Origin: JABIFK01 sp047619225
GTDB lineage: Bacteria; Latescibacterota; UBA2968
DNA: 64,000 bases
Reading direction: 5' to 3'
Assembly: GCA_047619225.1 (NCBI GenBank)
Contig: JBLHJX010000003.1
Span: forward strand, 5,003-69,002
The position numbers and the translations under genes were made by a program. Positions 7,993-16,230 of this stretch are shown here, piece after piece. A model generated the notes under the pieces. That model saw only the letters and a list, made by a program, of their open reading frames with translations. It did no database searches and had not been told where the DNA came from. Every line of letters begins with the position of its first letter. Position 1 is the first letter of the stretch.

Positions 7993-9597
7993 ATGGCTGA
8001 AACCGAAGACTATAATGGCGGTGCTTCCGATGTGAGCAAGTGGGGACGTATTGAGATTACGTTTGAGAGTTCGGAAGTGTACCAAAACCCGATACAAGAA
8101 GTGGCTTTGCAGGTGCTTTTTACATCGCCCTCAGGTGCCGCAACGCATGTGATGGGGTTTTGGGATGGAAGCACGCGTTTTCGGGCACGGTTTAGCCCCG
8201 AAGAAGAAGGGGTGTGGTCGTATGTAACGTTTTGTTCGGATATGGATAATGGGGGTTTACACAATCGAGAAGGTGACTTTATGTGTGGCCCAGCCGATAC
8301 CATTACTGTGTTTGATGAACATGGTCCCATCCGTTTGTCTGGCGATCGCAGTCATTTTATACACGCCGATACAACGCCCTTTTTTTGGCTGGCCGATACC
8401 GCTTGGAATGGTTGTTTGCATTCGAGTAAAGATGAGTGGCGTTATTATTTGAGCGAACGGGTGCGCCAAGGGTTTACGGCGGTGCAGTGGGTGGCCACGC
8501 CTTGGCGATCTGCGCCTGCGGATAGAGAGGGTGAGAAAGCTTTTGAGGGTGTGGAGAAGATTAAGCTCAATCCACGGTTTTTTCAGCGTTTGGATGAGTG
8601 GTTGGAAATGACTTATGACGTTGGTTTGCTCAATGCGCCCGTGATGTTGTGGACCCACACGGGCGGTGAAAATGCCGAGATGAATCCTGGTGTGGGTTTG
8701 GCTGAAGACCAATTGATTTTGTTGGCCGAATATATGGTGGCGCGTTGGGCCAGTTATCCTATCGTCTGGATTTTGGGCGGTGATGGCAATTACACTGGCG
8801 AACTGGCCGAACGGTGGCATCGCATTGGTCATACCGTGTTTGGCAAAGGCGTACATGCACCGGTGGCGATGCATGTTCAGGGGCAACAGTTTCCTGTTGA
8901 AGAATTTCGCAACCAAAGTTGGATGGATATTTTGGGGTATCAAAGTGGGCACGGAGATGGGGATAAGACGTTGGAGTGGATTGTGAAGGGGCCGCCAGCA
9001 GAAGAGTGGAAAAAGAGCCCGCGTCAATTTTATATGAATATGGAACCGGCTTATGAAAATCATGTGGCCTATCAATCGAAGAAACCACACGATGCGGCAT
9101 CTGTGCGAATGGCAATTTATTGGAGTCTGCTCAATGCACCTACAGCAGGGGTAACGTATGGGGGGCATGGGGTGTGGGGGTGGGACAATGGCAGCGGCCC
9201 ACCTATGGATCATCCAAACTCAGGTACGCCTTTACCGTGGCGAGATGCGTTGATTATGGAAGGTGCCGAGCAGATGCGGCATTTGCGAGATGCTTTTGAA
9301 ACCATCCATTGGTGGCGGTTGCGTCCTGCACCAGAGATTTTGGCCGAACAACCAGGTGAAGAAGATGTACACGCACATATTCTCATTTCAAAGGCAGAAG
9401 CCAATGATTGGGTTGTCGCCTATACACCCAAAGGCAAAGCTGTGAAAGTCAATATGTCGGGATTGAAGAAACGCTTGGGCGCGGTTTGGTATAACCCACG
9501 CACGGGTGATCCCGAAGCAGCAGAGTCGCGTGTAGAGGGTGACGTTCGCATCTTCGAGACCCCCGACGAAGAGGATTGGTTATTGGTGATGGCGTAA
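7993..9597 (+). CDS. DUF5060/DUF4038 glycoside hydrolase, GH140 apiosidase-like
   Basis: The protein has 534 residues. An N-terminal beta-sandwich of DUF5060 type (about 10-95) is followed by a DUF4038 TIM barrel (about 105-430; FWLADTAWN, WILGGDGNY, MNMEPAYENH) and a C-terminal beta-domain like the collagen-binding-like domain of this family. Asp264 in GGDGN and Glu351 in NMEPAY are candidates for the acid/base and nucleophile. Characterised DUF4038 enzymes of GH140 cleave apiosidic bonds in rhamnogalacturonan II, which fits the apionate genes around it. It has no signal peptide, so it may act in the cytoplasm on imported apiosides. Other specificities exist among DUF4038 proteins. Confidence 0.75.
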   Translation: MAETEDYNGGASDVSKWGRIEITFESSEVYQNPIQEVALQVLFTSPSGAATHVMGFWDGSTRFRARFSPEEEGVWSYVTFCSDMDNGGLHNREGDFMCGPADTITVFDEHGPIRLSGDRSHFIHADTTPFFWLADTAWNGCLHSSKDEWRYYLSERVRQGFTAVQWVATPWRSAPADREGEKAFEGVEKIKLNPRFFQRLDEWLEMTYDVGLLNAPVMLWTHTGGENAEMNPGVGLAEDQLILLAEYMVARWASYPIVWILGGDGNYTGELAERWHRIGHTVFGKGVHAPVAMHVQGQQFPVEEFRNQSWMDILGYQSGHGDGDKTLEWIVKGPPAEEWKKSPRQFYMNMEPAYENHVAYQSKKPHDAASVRMAIYWSLLNAPTAGVTYGGHGVWGWDNGSGPPMDHPNSGTPLPWRDALIMEGAEQMRHLRDAFETIHWWRLRPAPEILAEQPGEEDVHAHILISKAEANDWVVAYTPKGKAVKVNMSGLKKRLGAVWYNPRTGDPEAAESRVEGDVRIFETPDEEDWLLVMA

Positions 9598-9613
9598 ATA
9601 TATAAAAGCGACA

Positions 9614-9640
9614 CGTTAGGACGTTAGAACGTTAGAACGT
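9614..9640. repeat. Tandem octamer repeat CGTTAG(A/G)A
   Basis: Three 8-bp units (CGTTAGGA, CGTTAGAA, CGTTAGAA) plus a partial fourth lie directly before the AGGAGG of the next gene. Noncoding; similar iterated words occur elsewhere in the window. Confidence 0.7.
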
Positions 9641-9652
9641 ATAGGAGGCGTG

Positions 9653-10603
9653 ATGAACGTTGTGTATCTCGAACCCGTTCCCGAAGATGTCGAATCGATT
9701 GTTCGAGAATGTTTGCCAAGTGAGTTGTCATTGCGGGTGCTCAAGGTCGATGAAAAGCCCGAGGATGTTGTTGCCGATGCCGATTTTTTGTTGGTGGCAA
9801 CTACAAAGGTGACACCGAGTGTGTTGGATGCGGCTCCAAAATTAAAACATATCCAACATCAAGGTGTGGGTTATAACAATATTGATTTAGACGCGGCCCG
9901 AGCCAAGGGTGTGACGATTGGATTGACGCCTGAAGGGACGAGTATTCCCGTTGCAGAACATGTGTTCCTTTTGATCTTGAGTCTGTATCGCAAGCTCTTT
10001 GAAGCGCGTCAATCCTTGCGCGATGGCAAATGGTTGCAGTGGGAATTGCGTCCACATTCCTACGACTTGGTGGGCAAGACGGTTGGCATTGTGGGGTTGG
10101 GCCGTATCGGGCGTGAGTTGACCACACGCTTACGAGCTTTTGGTTGCGAGGTGTTTTATACCGATGCTGTTCGTGTGTCTGAAGCCGAAGAGTTGCACTT
10201 AGGCGCGGTGTTTACCGATTTGGATGACTTGTTGCAACGATCTGATATTGTGAGTTTGCACGTACCACTTTTGCCCGAAACTCGCAACTTGGTTGGCACA
10301 CGTGAATTGGCGCTGATGAAGTCGAATGCTATTTTGATCAATGCCGCACGTGGCGGACTTATTGATGAGAAGGCTTTGGAAGTCGCCCTAAATGAGGGCC
10401 AAATTTCAGGCGCAGGTTTGGATGTTTTTGAACAAGAACCACCACCCAAAGATCATCCTTTGTTGTTTATGGACAATGTGGTTGCGGTTCCCCACATTGC
10501 GGCGGGGACGCGAGATGCTTACGCGACCAAGATGCGTGCCGCTTTTGCCAATATGCAACGGGTCGCACGCGGGGAAGATCCGATCAATCAGGTTGAATTG
10601 TAA
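9653..10603 (+). CDS. D-isomer-specific 2-hydroxyacid dehydrogenase
   Basis: The protein has 316 residues from the ATG at 9653; the GTG at 9650 is too close to AGGAGG. The NAD-binding Rossmann motif GIVGLGRIG lies at about 146-154. The catalytic Arg lies in NAARGGLID, the Glu in FEQEPP and the His in VPHIAAGT, all in the family order. The family interconverts 2-hydroxy and 2-keto acids (glyoxylate/hydroxypyruvate reductase, phosphoglycerate dehydrogenase and others). Within this island it could handle glyoxylate/glycolate or 3-phosphoglycerate made from apionate. It could also act on an unrelated acid sugar. The absence of a C-terminal regulatory domain argues against a classic SerA. Confidence 0.85.
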   Translation: MNVVYLEPVPEDVESIVRECLPSELSLRVLKVDEKPEDVVADADFLLVATTKVTPSVLDAAPKLKHIQHQGVGYNNIDLDAARAKGVTIGLTPEGTSIPVAEHVFLLILSLYRKLFEARQSLRDGKWLQWELRPHSYDLVGKTVGIVGLGRIGRELTTRLRAFGCEVFYTDAVRVSEAEELHLGAVFTDLDDLLQRSDIVSLHVPLLPETRNLVGTRELALMKSNAILINAARGGLIDEKALEVALNEGQISGAGLDVFEQEPPPKDHPLLFMDNVVAVPHIAAGTRDAYATKMRAAFANMQRVARGEDPINQVEL

Positions 10604-10628
10604 CCCACGCGATCAGGGAGCTTTTACG

Positions 10629-11711
10629 ATGTTTAACGCCAATCATAAAGACGAATATCCCGATACCGGTTTGATCGATCAATATGCCTATCCTCCAGCC
10701 GGACATGATATTGATCTGTGGAAACGCGCGGTTCCGGGTGCCGTGGGGTTGGACGCCGAGGTGATTTCAGAATTGGATGCTTGTGTGAAGGCAAATCCTG
10801 ATAATAGCAAGCGGCGAGAACAGCGGTGGGCTTTGTGGCGGAATGGGTATTTGATTGATTCTGTGGGTGAGTTTCACGATCCGATTAATGTGGCTTCTTT
10901 GCGTAAGACATGGCACGCGATGATTTTGGGGGCGTCTATCCTCAATGGGAAAGTGTCGTCATATGATCAGAAAGTGAGCGAATGGCAGACCGATATGGAG
11001 GGCCATCATCGCGAAGCAACGTGGCGACACGTGATCACCCAGTCGGCGGGGTTGGATTATCCTTATGGTGATTATCCAGCCTTCAAGCCGGGTGAGATGT
11101 GGACGTATTCCGATTTGAATTTGGTGCACTTTTGTCATGCGATGGGCAAGGTGTATGGCAAGGCTGATTTTTATGACGATTATGCGGACGTGGCCAAGCA
11201 GGCTTATTTCGATGCGATTGGGATGCAAGGGTGGGATACGAAGATTGTGTTTGATTCGGGAAGTCAGATGGATGATGGGGTTCGGTTTGTGATCGACCTG
11301 GATCATATGGGGCGGTTGGGGTTGCTGGCTTTGGCGCGCGGACGTTGGATGGGGCAACAGTTGGTGCCGCGTTGGTTTGTTGAGGAGTTGGAGACCAAGC
11401 AGACCGAGGGGATGCAGGTGAACTATGTGGGACCCAATGATGGGATTTGCCACTTAAACGACTATCCCAATGCATTTCCCGAATGTCCGTATGGTTATTT
11501 GACGTGGACAAATTCAGCGGGTGAACATTGGTCCGATGCAGATCGGGGTTGGGCATTTGGTGCGGGGGCTGGGGGCACATACATTATGTGGAATTATCGG
11601 TTGGGCATTGTGTTTGCCGCTGTGTCGTTAGATCTTAAACCTTTGGAGCGAACCATTCCACAGATTATCGAATCTCATATTTTGGGTGATAACCCATTGG
11701 TGGTATTGTGA
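10629..11711 (+). CDS. Beta-lactamase-related serine hydrolase
   Basis: The protein has 360 residues from the ATG at 10629 (GGGAG ahead). The reading frame extends further upstream, but that part lies inside the dehydrogenase gene. It shows the class C beta-lactamase/esterase-like layout. SLRK (S-x-x-K nucleophile motif) sits about residue 90, YSDLN (Y-x-N-like) about 160, and a GAGAGG segment lies near the C-terminus in place of KTG. It has no signal peptide, so it is unlikely to be a true beta-lactamase. Family members hydrolyse esters, lactones or peptides. In this island it may deacylate an apioside or a sugar ester; that is a guess. Its stop overlaps the next gene's start by one base. 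Confidence 0.7.
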   Translation: MFNANHKDEYPDTGLIDQYAYPPAGHDIDLWKRAVPGAVGLDAEVISELDACVKANPDNSKRREQRWALWRNGYLIDSVGEFHDPINVASLRKTWHAMILGASILNGKVSSYDQKVSEWQTDMEGHHREATWRHVITQSAGLDYPYGDYPAFKPGEMWTYSDLNLVHFCHAMGKVYGKADFYDDYADVAKQAYFDAIGMQGWDTKIVFDSGSQMDDGVRFVIDLDHMGRLGLLALARGRWMGQQLVPRWFVEELETKQTEGMQVNYVGPNDGICHLNDYPNAFPECPYGYLTWTNSAGEHWSDADRGWAFGAGAGGTYIMWNYRLGIVFAAVSLDLKPLERTIPQIIESHILGDNPLVVL

Positions 11712-13141
11712 TGTTTTCGGGTGATCAGGTGATTCCAAAAGCTGATTTGTTGGATGCGCTTCCGCCCGAATGGCCGGAGGATATATCTGCAGAGTTGCAG
11801 GCGCGCATTCAAACACGCCGTCGCAAGTTGGTGGTTTTAGATGATGATCCGACAGGTGCTCAGGCGTTGCACAGTGCGCCGGTGCTCACGCGTTGGACGG
11901 CAGATGTATTGCGGTCTGCATTGTTAAATGATGCGGCACTGTTTTTTATTGTGAGCAATACGCGCAGCCTGCCACAAGGTGAAGCGGTTGCGGTGACACG
12001 TGAGATTGTGACGGCTGTGGCAGAAGTGGCAGATGCGTGTGGTGTGGGTTTTGATGTGTTGGTGCGGGGAGACTCTACATTGCGTGGGCATTATCCACAC
12101 GAACTCAATGTGGTTCGCGAGGTTTTAGGCGAGCGCGGGCAACATTTTGATGGGGTGGTTTTGTGCCCGTTTTTCTTAGAAGGTGGACGACTAACAGCTT
12201 TTGATGTGCAGTGGGTAGCCGATGGTGAGCTGTTGGTTCCGGCAGGGCAGACCGAATATGCACGAGACCGTACGTTTGGATATACACATTCCAATCTTCG
12301 CGATTGGGTGGCAGAGAAAACGGGTGGAGGTGTTTCGCGGGACGATGTTGTATCAGTGTCTCTGGATGTGATTCGCAAACAAGGCTCTGAAGGTGTTAGT
12401 GATGTGTTGATAAACGTGAATGAGGGGCAGCCTGTTGTTGTGAATGCGGTGAGTTATCGGGATATGGAAGTGTTTGTTACTGGTTTGTTGGATGCCGAAG
12501 ATGCGGGTAAGCGTTTTATGTTTCGCACGGCAGCGTCTTTTTTAAAGGTGCGAAGTGGCACGGCCGAGCGTGGTTTGTTGCGAGGTAATGATTTTGGTGT
12601 GTTGGACGGGTGTGGCGGATTGGTGATTGTGGGTTCCTATATCCAAAAGAGCACGGCGCAATTGAATGCAGCATTGGCTGTTGCGGGTGTGGTAAGTGTC
12701 GAGTTGCAGGTTGCGCGGGTTTTGAATTTGGAAGATCGGGCAGATGAAATTGCACGCGTGAGAAGTGGTGTGGAACAAGCGCTTGAATCGGATCAAAATG
12801 TGATTGTTTTTACGAGCCGCACGCAAGACTTGGTAGGTGATTTGGATGCGGGGAAACTGATTGGTTCTGCGTTGGTAGAGGTTGTCCGCCAATTGTCGGT
12901 GCGGCCTCAGTATGTTATTGTGAAGGGTGGTAATACGGCTATCTCGGTTGTGCGGGATGGGTTGCAGACAGAGCAAGCTTGGGCATTGGGGCAAATTTTG
13001 CCGGGCGTGCCTGTGTGGCAATTGGGTGAGGAGAGCCGCTTGCCCAACGCGCCGTGTGTGGTTTTTCCGGGCAATGTGGGGCAGGAAAACAGTTTGGCTG
13101 AGACGATTTCAATTTTACGGGAGGCACGGGATGGCATATAA
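11711..13141 (+). CDS. DUF1537-family acid-sugar kinase (first copy)
   Basis: The protein has 476 residues. The N-terminal domain opens with LDDDPTGAQ, the substrate-side motif of the four-carbon acid sugar kinase family. The C-terminal nucleotide-binding domain carries VKGGNTAISVV. DUF1537 enzymes phosphorylate acid sugars such as threonate, erythronate or 3-oxo-isoapionate with ATP. The start overlaps the preceding stop (TGATG), implying coupled translation. A second, divergent DUF1537 gene lies at 17363 beside the ApnO-like gene. That one is the better OiaK candidate, so this copy may serve another acid sugar. Confidence 0.85.
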   Translation: MFSGDQVIPKADLLDALPPEWPEDISAELQARIQTRRRKLVVLDDDPTGAQALHSAPVLTRWTADVLRSALLNDAALFFIVSNTRSLPQGEAVAVTREIVTAVAEVADACGVGFDVLVRGDSTLRGHYPHELNVVREVLGERGQHFDGVVLCPFFLEGGRLTAFDVQWVADGELLVPAGQTEYARDRTFGYTHSNLRDWVAEKTGGGVSRDDVVSVSLDVIRKQGSEGVSDVLINVNEGQPVVVNAVSYRDMEVFVTGLLDAEDAGKRFMFRTAASFLKVRSGTAERGLLRGNDFGVLDGCGGLVIVGSYIQKSTAQLNAALAVAGVVSVELQVARVLNLEDRADEIARVRSGVEQALESDQNVIVFTSRTQDLVGDLDAGKLIGSALVEVVRQLSVRPQYVIVKGGNTAISVVRDGLQTEQAWALGQILPGVPVWQLGEESRLPNAPCVVFPGNVGQENSLAETISILREARDGI

Positions 13142-13964
13142 AACACATTCGATAAGCTACGAATTGCTGAATCAAAAAGGACACGAACCTGGGCCCGGTC
13201 GTGAAATTGAGGTGCATGCCTCGATTGAAGAACTTGAACAATTGGGCCATGAAGGTTATTTGGTTAGAGAAGAATTGTTCCAAGGTGAGGCCTTGGGCAA
13301 GTTACAAGATGCTTTGGATCGTTTAGAAGAAAACGAAAGTGCGCGATTTAAGGAGAACCCATCACAAGAGCGATCTTGGGGAAACATTCCCCGTCATTTG
13401 ATGGACAAAGATTCCGTGTTCTTGGATCTGTTAAAGTTTCAACCGGTTTTGTCTGTGGCACGCGCGATGATGGGACCTTTGGTGCGTTTGCGCGGGTTGA
13501 GCGCACGCATCAGTTATCCGGGGCCCGTGCGACACGAGACACCTTGGCATCAGCATTTGCGTGTGGTGTCCAACCCTTTGCCGCCGTGGTTTTCTCGTCC
13601 ACACGGATTGGACGCGTTGATTTATCTGGATGATTTAAATGAAAAGACGGGCGCTGTTGCCATTGTACCTCAGTCTCATAATTGGTTGGACAGAGAACCG
13701 TCCGGTACTTATGAACGTGTTGAGGGCGAACTGGAAGTGTGCGTAAAGGCTGGCGGCGTTGTGATGATCCATTCAAATCTTTGGCATCGAGGTTTGCCCA
13801 CACTGGGTGCCAAACGCCGCATGCTCATTTTAAGCTTTACGCCCACGTGGTTGCGTCGCTCACCTCATGGCGGTGCACCACCTGAGAATGGTTTAACCCA
13901 AGCGGTCTTAGATGGTAATGATGAAGAAGCTCGGATTTTATTGGGCAAGGGTGGATATACATAG
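13131..13964 (+). CDS. Phytanoyl-CoA dioxygenase-family protein with atypical H-x-H
   Basis: The protein has 277 residues from the ATG at 13131, inside the end of the kinase gene, with GGGAGG ahead. A double-stranded beta-helix of PhyH type is indicated by the distal HSNLWHRGLP and the following Arg pair (KRRML), which usually binds 2-oxoglutarate. The first metal motif reads WHQHLRV, so the usual H-x-D is H-x-H. The codons are unambiguous (CAT CAG CAT). This could give a three-His iron site or altered chemistry, or an Asp nearby may substitute. Physiological substrate unknown; position within the island suggests a sugar-derived compound. Confidence 0.7.
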   Translation: MAYKTHSISYELLNQKGHEPGPGREIEVHASIEELEQLGHEGYLVREELFQGEALGKLQDALDRLEENESARFKENPSQERSWGNIPRHLMDKDSVFLDLLKFQPVLSVARAMMGPLVRLRGLSARISYPGPVRHETPWHQHLRVVSNPLPPWFSRPHGLDALIYLDDLNEKTGAVAIVPQSHNWLDREPSGTYERVEGELEVCVKAGGVVMIHSNLWHRGLPTLGAKRRMLILSFTPTWLRRSPHGGAPPENGLTQAVLDGNDEEARILLGKGGYT

Positions 13965-14042
13965 GCAAGTTTTTTTATTCAAATGCCCATCATAGAAGTA
14001 GGATTCCCAAGTCATATTATCAATAAGCAAAAGGAGCAGTTC

Positions 14043-16220
14043 ATGTCTGAGCGAATAGAAACAGGTGGTTTAAAAATTGATGCTGAATTATACACTTTGG
14101 TGACGGATGAAATTGTTCCTGGCACAGGCGTAGATGTGGATGCTTTGTGGGAAGGGTTTGGCAAGATTGTTTCAGATTTGGCACCCAAGAATCGTGCATT
14201 GTTAGAAAAACGGGATGCGATTCAAGCGCAGATTGATGCTTGGCATGCAGAACGCAAAGGGCAAGGTCTTGACGCGGTGGCCTATAAAGCATTTTTGCAA
14301 GAGATTGGATATTTGCAGCCTGAAGGGGATCACTTTCAAGTGCTCACAACAAATGTCGATCCCGAAGTTGCGAAGGTGGCTGGGCCACAGTTGGTGGTGC
14401 CCGTAGACAATGCGCGATATTGTTTGAACGCGGCCAACGCACGTTGGGGCAGTCTGTACGATGCGTTTTATGGCACCGATGTGATTGCTGAAACAGGTGG
14501 TGCTGAAAAAACGGGTGGCTACAATCCCGTGCGAGGTGAAAAAGTGGTTGCGAAAGCACAGGCTTTCTTGGATGAAACAGTGCCTCTGATAAGCGGATCT
14601 TACGCAACTGCGACGGGATTTTCACTTGGTGAGGTGGGTGGAAAGAAGGTGTTGATTGTGACTGTGGATGGTGAAAGCACGGGATTGCAATCGCCAGATC
14701 AGTTTGTGGGTTATGTAGAAAAATATGGTGGGTTGATGACTGTGTTGCTTCAGAACAATGGATTGCACATCGAAATTCATATTGATGTCAATCATCCCAT
14801 TGGCAAAACACATCCGGCAGGGGTGAAGGATGTTGTGTTGGAGTCTGCGATTACGACCATTCAAGATTGTGAAGATTCTGTGTCGGCGGTTGATGCCGAA
14901 GATAAGGTGCGGGTGTATCGCAATTGGTGTGGTTTGATGAAGGGTACGTTGGTAACAACGTTTCAAAAAGGGGATGAGACGGTGAGGCGGAGGTTGAATC
15001 CAGATCGGCAGTATTCGGGTGTGGATGGAGAACCCGTCACATTGCCAGGGCGCAGTGTTTTGCTGGTGCGCAATGTGGGCATGCATATGTATACCGATGC
15101 AGTGGTCACGGCTGATGGTGAAGATATTCCCGAAGGTTTTTTAGACGCGCTGGTGACTTCTTTGGCTGCGATTCACGATTTAAAGGGCAATGGCGAGTTC
15201 AAAAACAGCCGATCTGGCAGTGTGTATATTGTGAAGCCGAAGATGCATGGGGCAGACGAAGTGGCGGCCACGGTGGAATTGTTTGACCGAGTGGAGGAAG
15301 TTTTGGGGCTGGAAAAGAATACGTTGAAAATTGGCATTATGGACGAAGAACGTCGCACAACTGTAAATTTGAAACGCGCTGTATGGGAGGCCCGCGAACG
15401 GTTGATTTTTATCAATACGGGATTTTTAGATCGCACGGGTGATGAGATGCATACCAGTATGGAAGCGGGTGCGATGTTGCCCAAGGCTGAGATTAAGGAA
15501 CAACCTTGGTTGGGTGCTTATGAAGATTGGAATGTGGATATTGGCATTGAGACTGGTTTGATTGGAAAAGGGCAAATTGGCAAAGGGATGTGGGCCATGC
15601 CCGATCAGATGAAAGCCATGATTGATTCTAAGATGGGACACCCCAAAGCAGGGGCCAGCACAGCTTGGGTGCCCTCTCCAACGGCAGCAACGCTTCATGC
15701 GATTCACTATCATCAGGTGAATGTGGCAGATCGGCAAGACGAATTGGCCAAGCGGGAACGGGCAAGTTTAGACGCTATTTTGACGCCACCTTTATTAGAT
15801 CGTGCGTTGACGGTCGAGGCCATTCAACGCGAGTTGGATAACAATGCCCAAGGCATTTTGGGGTATGTGGTACGTTGGATCGATCAGGGCATTGGGTGTT
15901 CTAAGGTGCCCGATATGAACGATGTAGGCTTAATGGAAGACCGCGCCACGTTGCGCATTTCAAGTCAACACATAGCCAATTGGCTGCATCAAGGCATTGT
16001 GAGTGCCGAACTGGTGCGTGCCACACTTAAGAAGATGGCAGCAGTGGTTGATCGTCAAAATGCTGGAGATGCGCTTTACAAAAATATGGCGCCAAACTTT
16101 GACGCCAGCATCGCGTTTCAGGCGGCATTGGATTTGGTGTTTAAAGGGCGTGATGTGGCAAATGGGTATACTGAACCTGTGTTGCATGCGCGTCGCCGTG
16201 AAGCAAAAGCATCTTCTTAA
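14043..16220 (+). CDS. glcB: Malate synthase G
   Basis: The protein has 725 residues, the length of the large monomeric isoform. It starts at the ATG at 14043 behind AAAGGAG; an upstream in-frame ATG lacks such a site. Typical G-isoform segments are present: NARWGSLYDAFYGTD, a GFLDRTGDEMHTSMEAG active-site loop, and KAGASTAWVPSPTAATLHA. It condenses glyoxylate with acetyl-CoA to malate. No isocitrate lyase is visible here, so the glyoxylate probably comes from glycolate rather than the glyoxylate shunt. Its position between two DUF1537 kinases suggests that glycolate from apionate cleavage is the source. Confidence 0.95.
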   Translation: MSERIETGGLKIDAELYTLVTDEIVPGTGVDVDALWEGFGKIVSDLAPKNRALLEKRDAIQAQIDAWHAERKGQGLDAVAYKAFLQEIGYLQPEGDHFQVLTTNVDPEVAKVAGPQLVVPVDNARYCLNAANARWGSLYDAFYGTDVIAETGGAEKTGGYNPVRGEKVVAKAQAFLDETVPLISGSYATATGFSLGEVGGKKVLIVTVDGESTGLQSPDQFVGYVEKYGGLMTVLLQNNGLHIEIHIDVNHPIGKTHPAGVKDVVLESAITTIQDCEDSVSAVDAEDKVRVYRNWCGLMKGTLVTTFQKGDETVRRRLNPDRQYSGVDGEPVTLPGRSVLLVRNVGMHMYTDAVVTADGEDIPEGFLDALVTSLAAIHDLKGNGEFKNSRSGSVYIVKPKMHGADEVAATVELFDRVEEVLGLEKNTLKIGIMDEERRTTVNLKRAVWEARERLIFINTGFLDRTGDEMHTSMEAGAMLPKAEIKEQPWLGAYEDWNVDIGIETGLIGKGQIGKGMWAMPDQMKAMIDSKMGHPKAGASTAWVPSPTAATLHAIHYHQVNVADRQDELAKRERASLDAILTPPLLDRALTVEAIQRELDNNAQGILGYVVRWIDQGIGCSKVPDMNDVGLMEDRATLRISSQHIANWLHQGIVSAELVRATLKKMAAVVDRQNAGDALYKNMAPNFDASIAFQAALDLVFKGRDVANGYTEPVLHARRREAKASS

Positions 16221-16230
16221 GGAGCGTTAT

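Noticed and set aside
10392..10628. A longer N-terminus for the serine hydrolase
   Set aside because: The added part overlaps the dehydrogenase gene in another frame and has unrelated composition; the ATG at 10629 has a binding site.
10629..11711. A beta-lactamase (antibiotic resistance) call for the serine hydrolase
   Set aside because: It has an SxxK motif but no signal peptide and no KTG-type motif, and its neighbours are sugar genes; an esterase or lactonase role is more likely.
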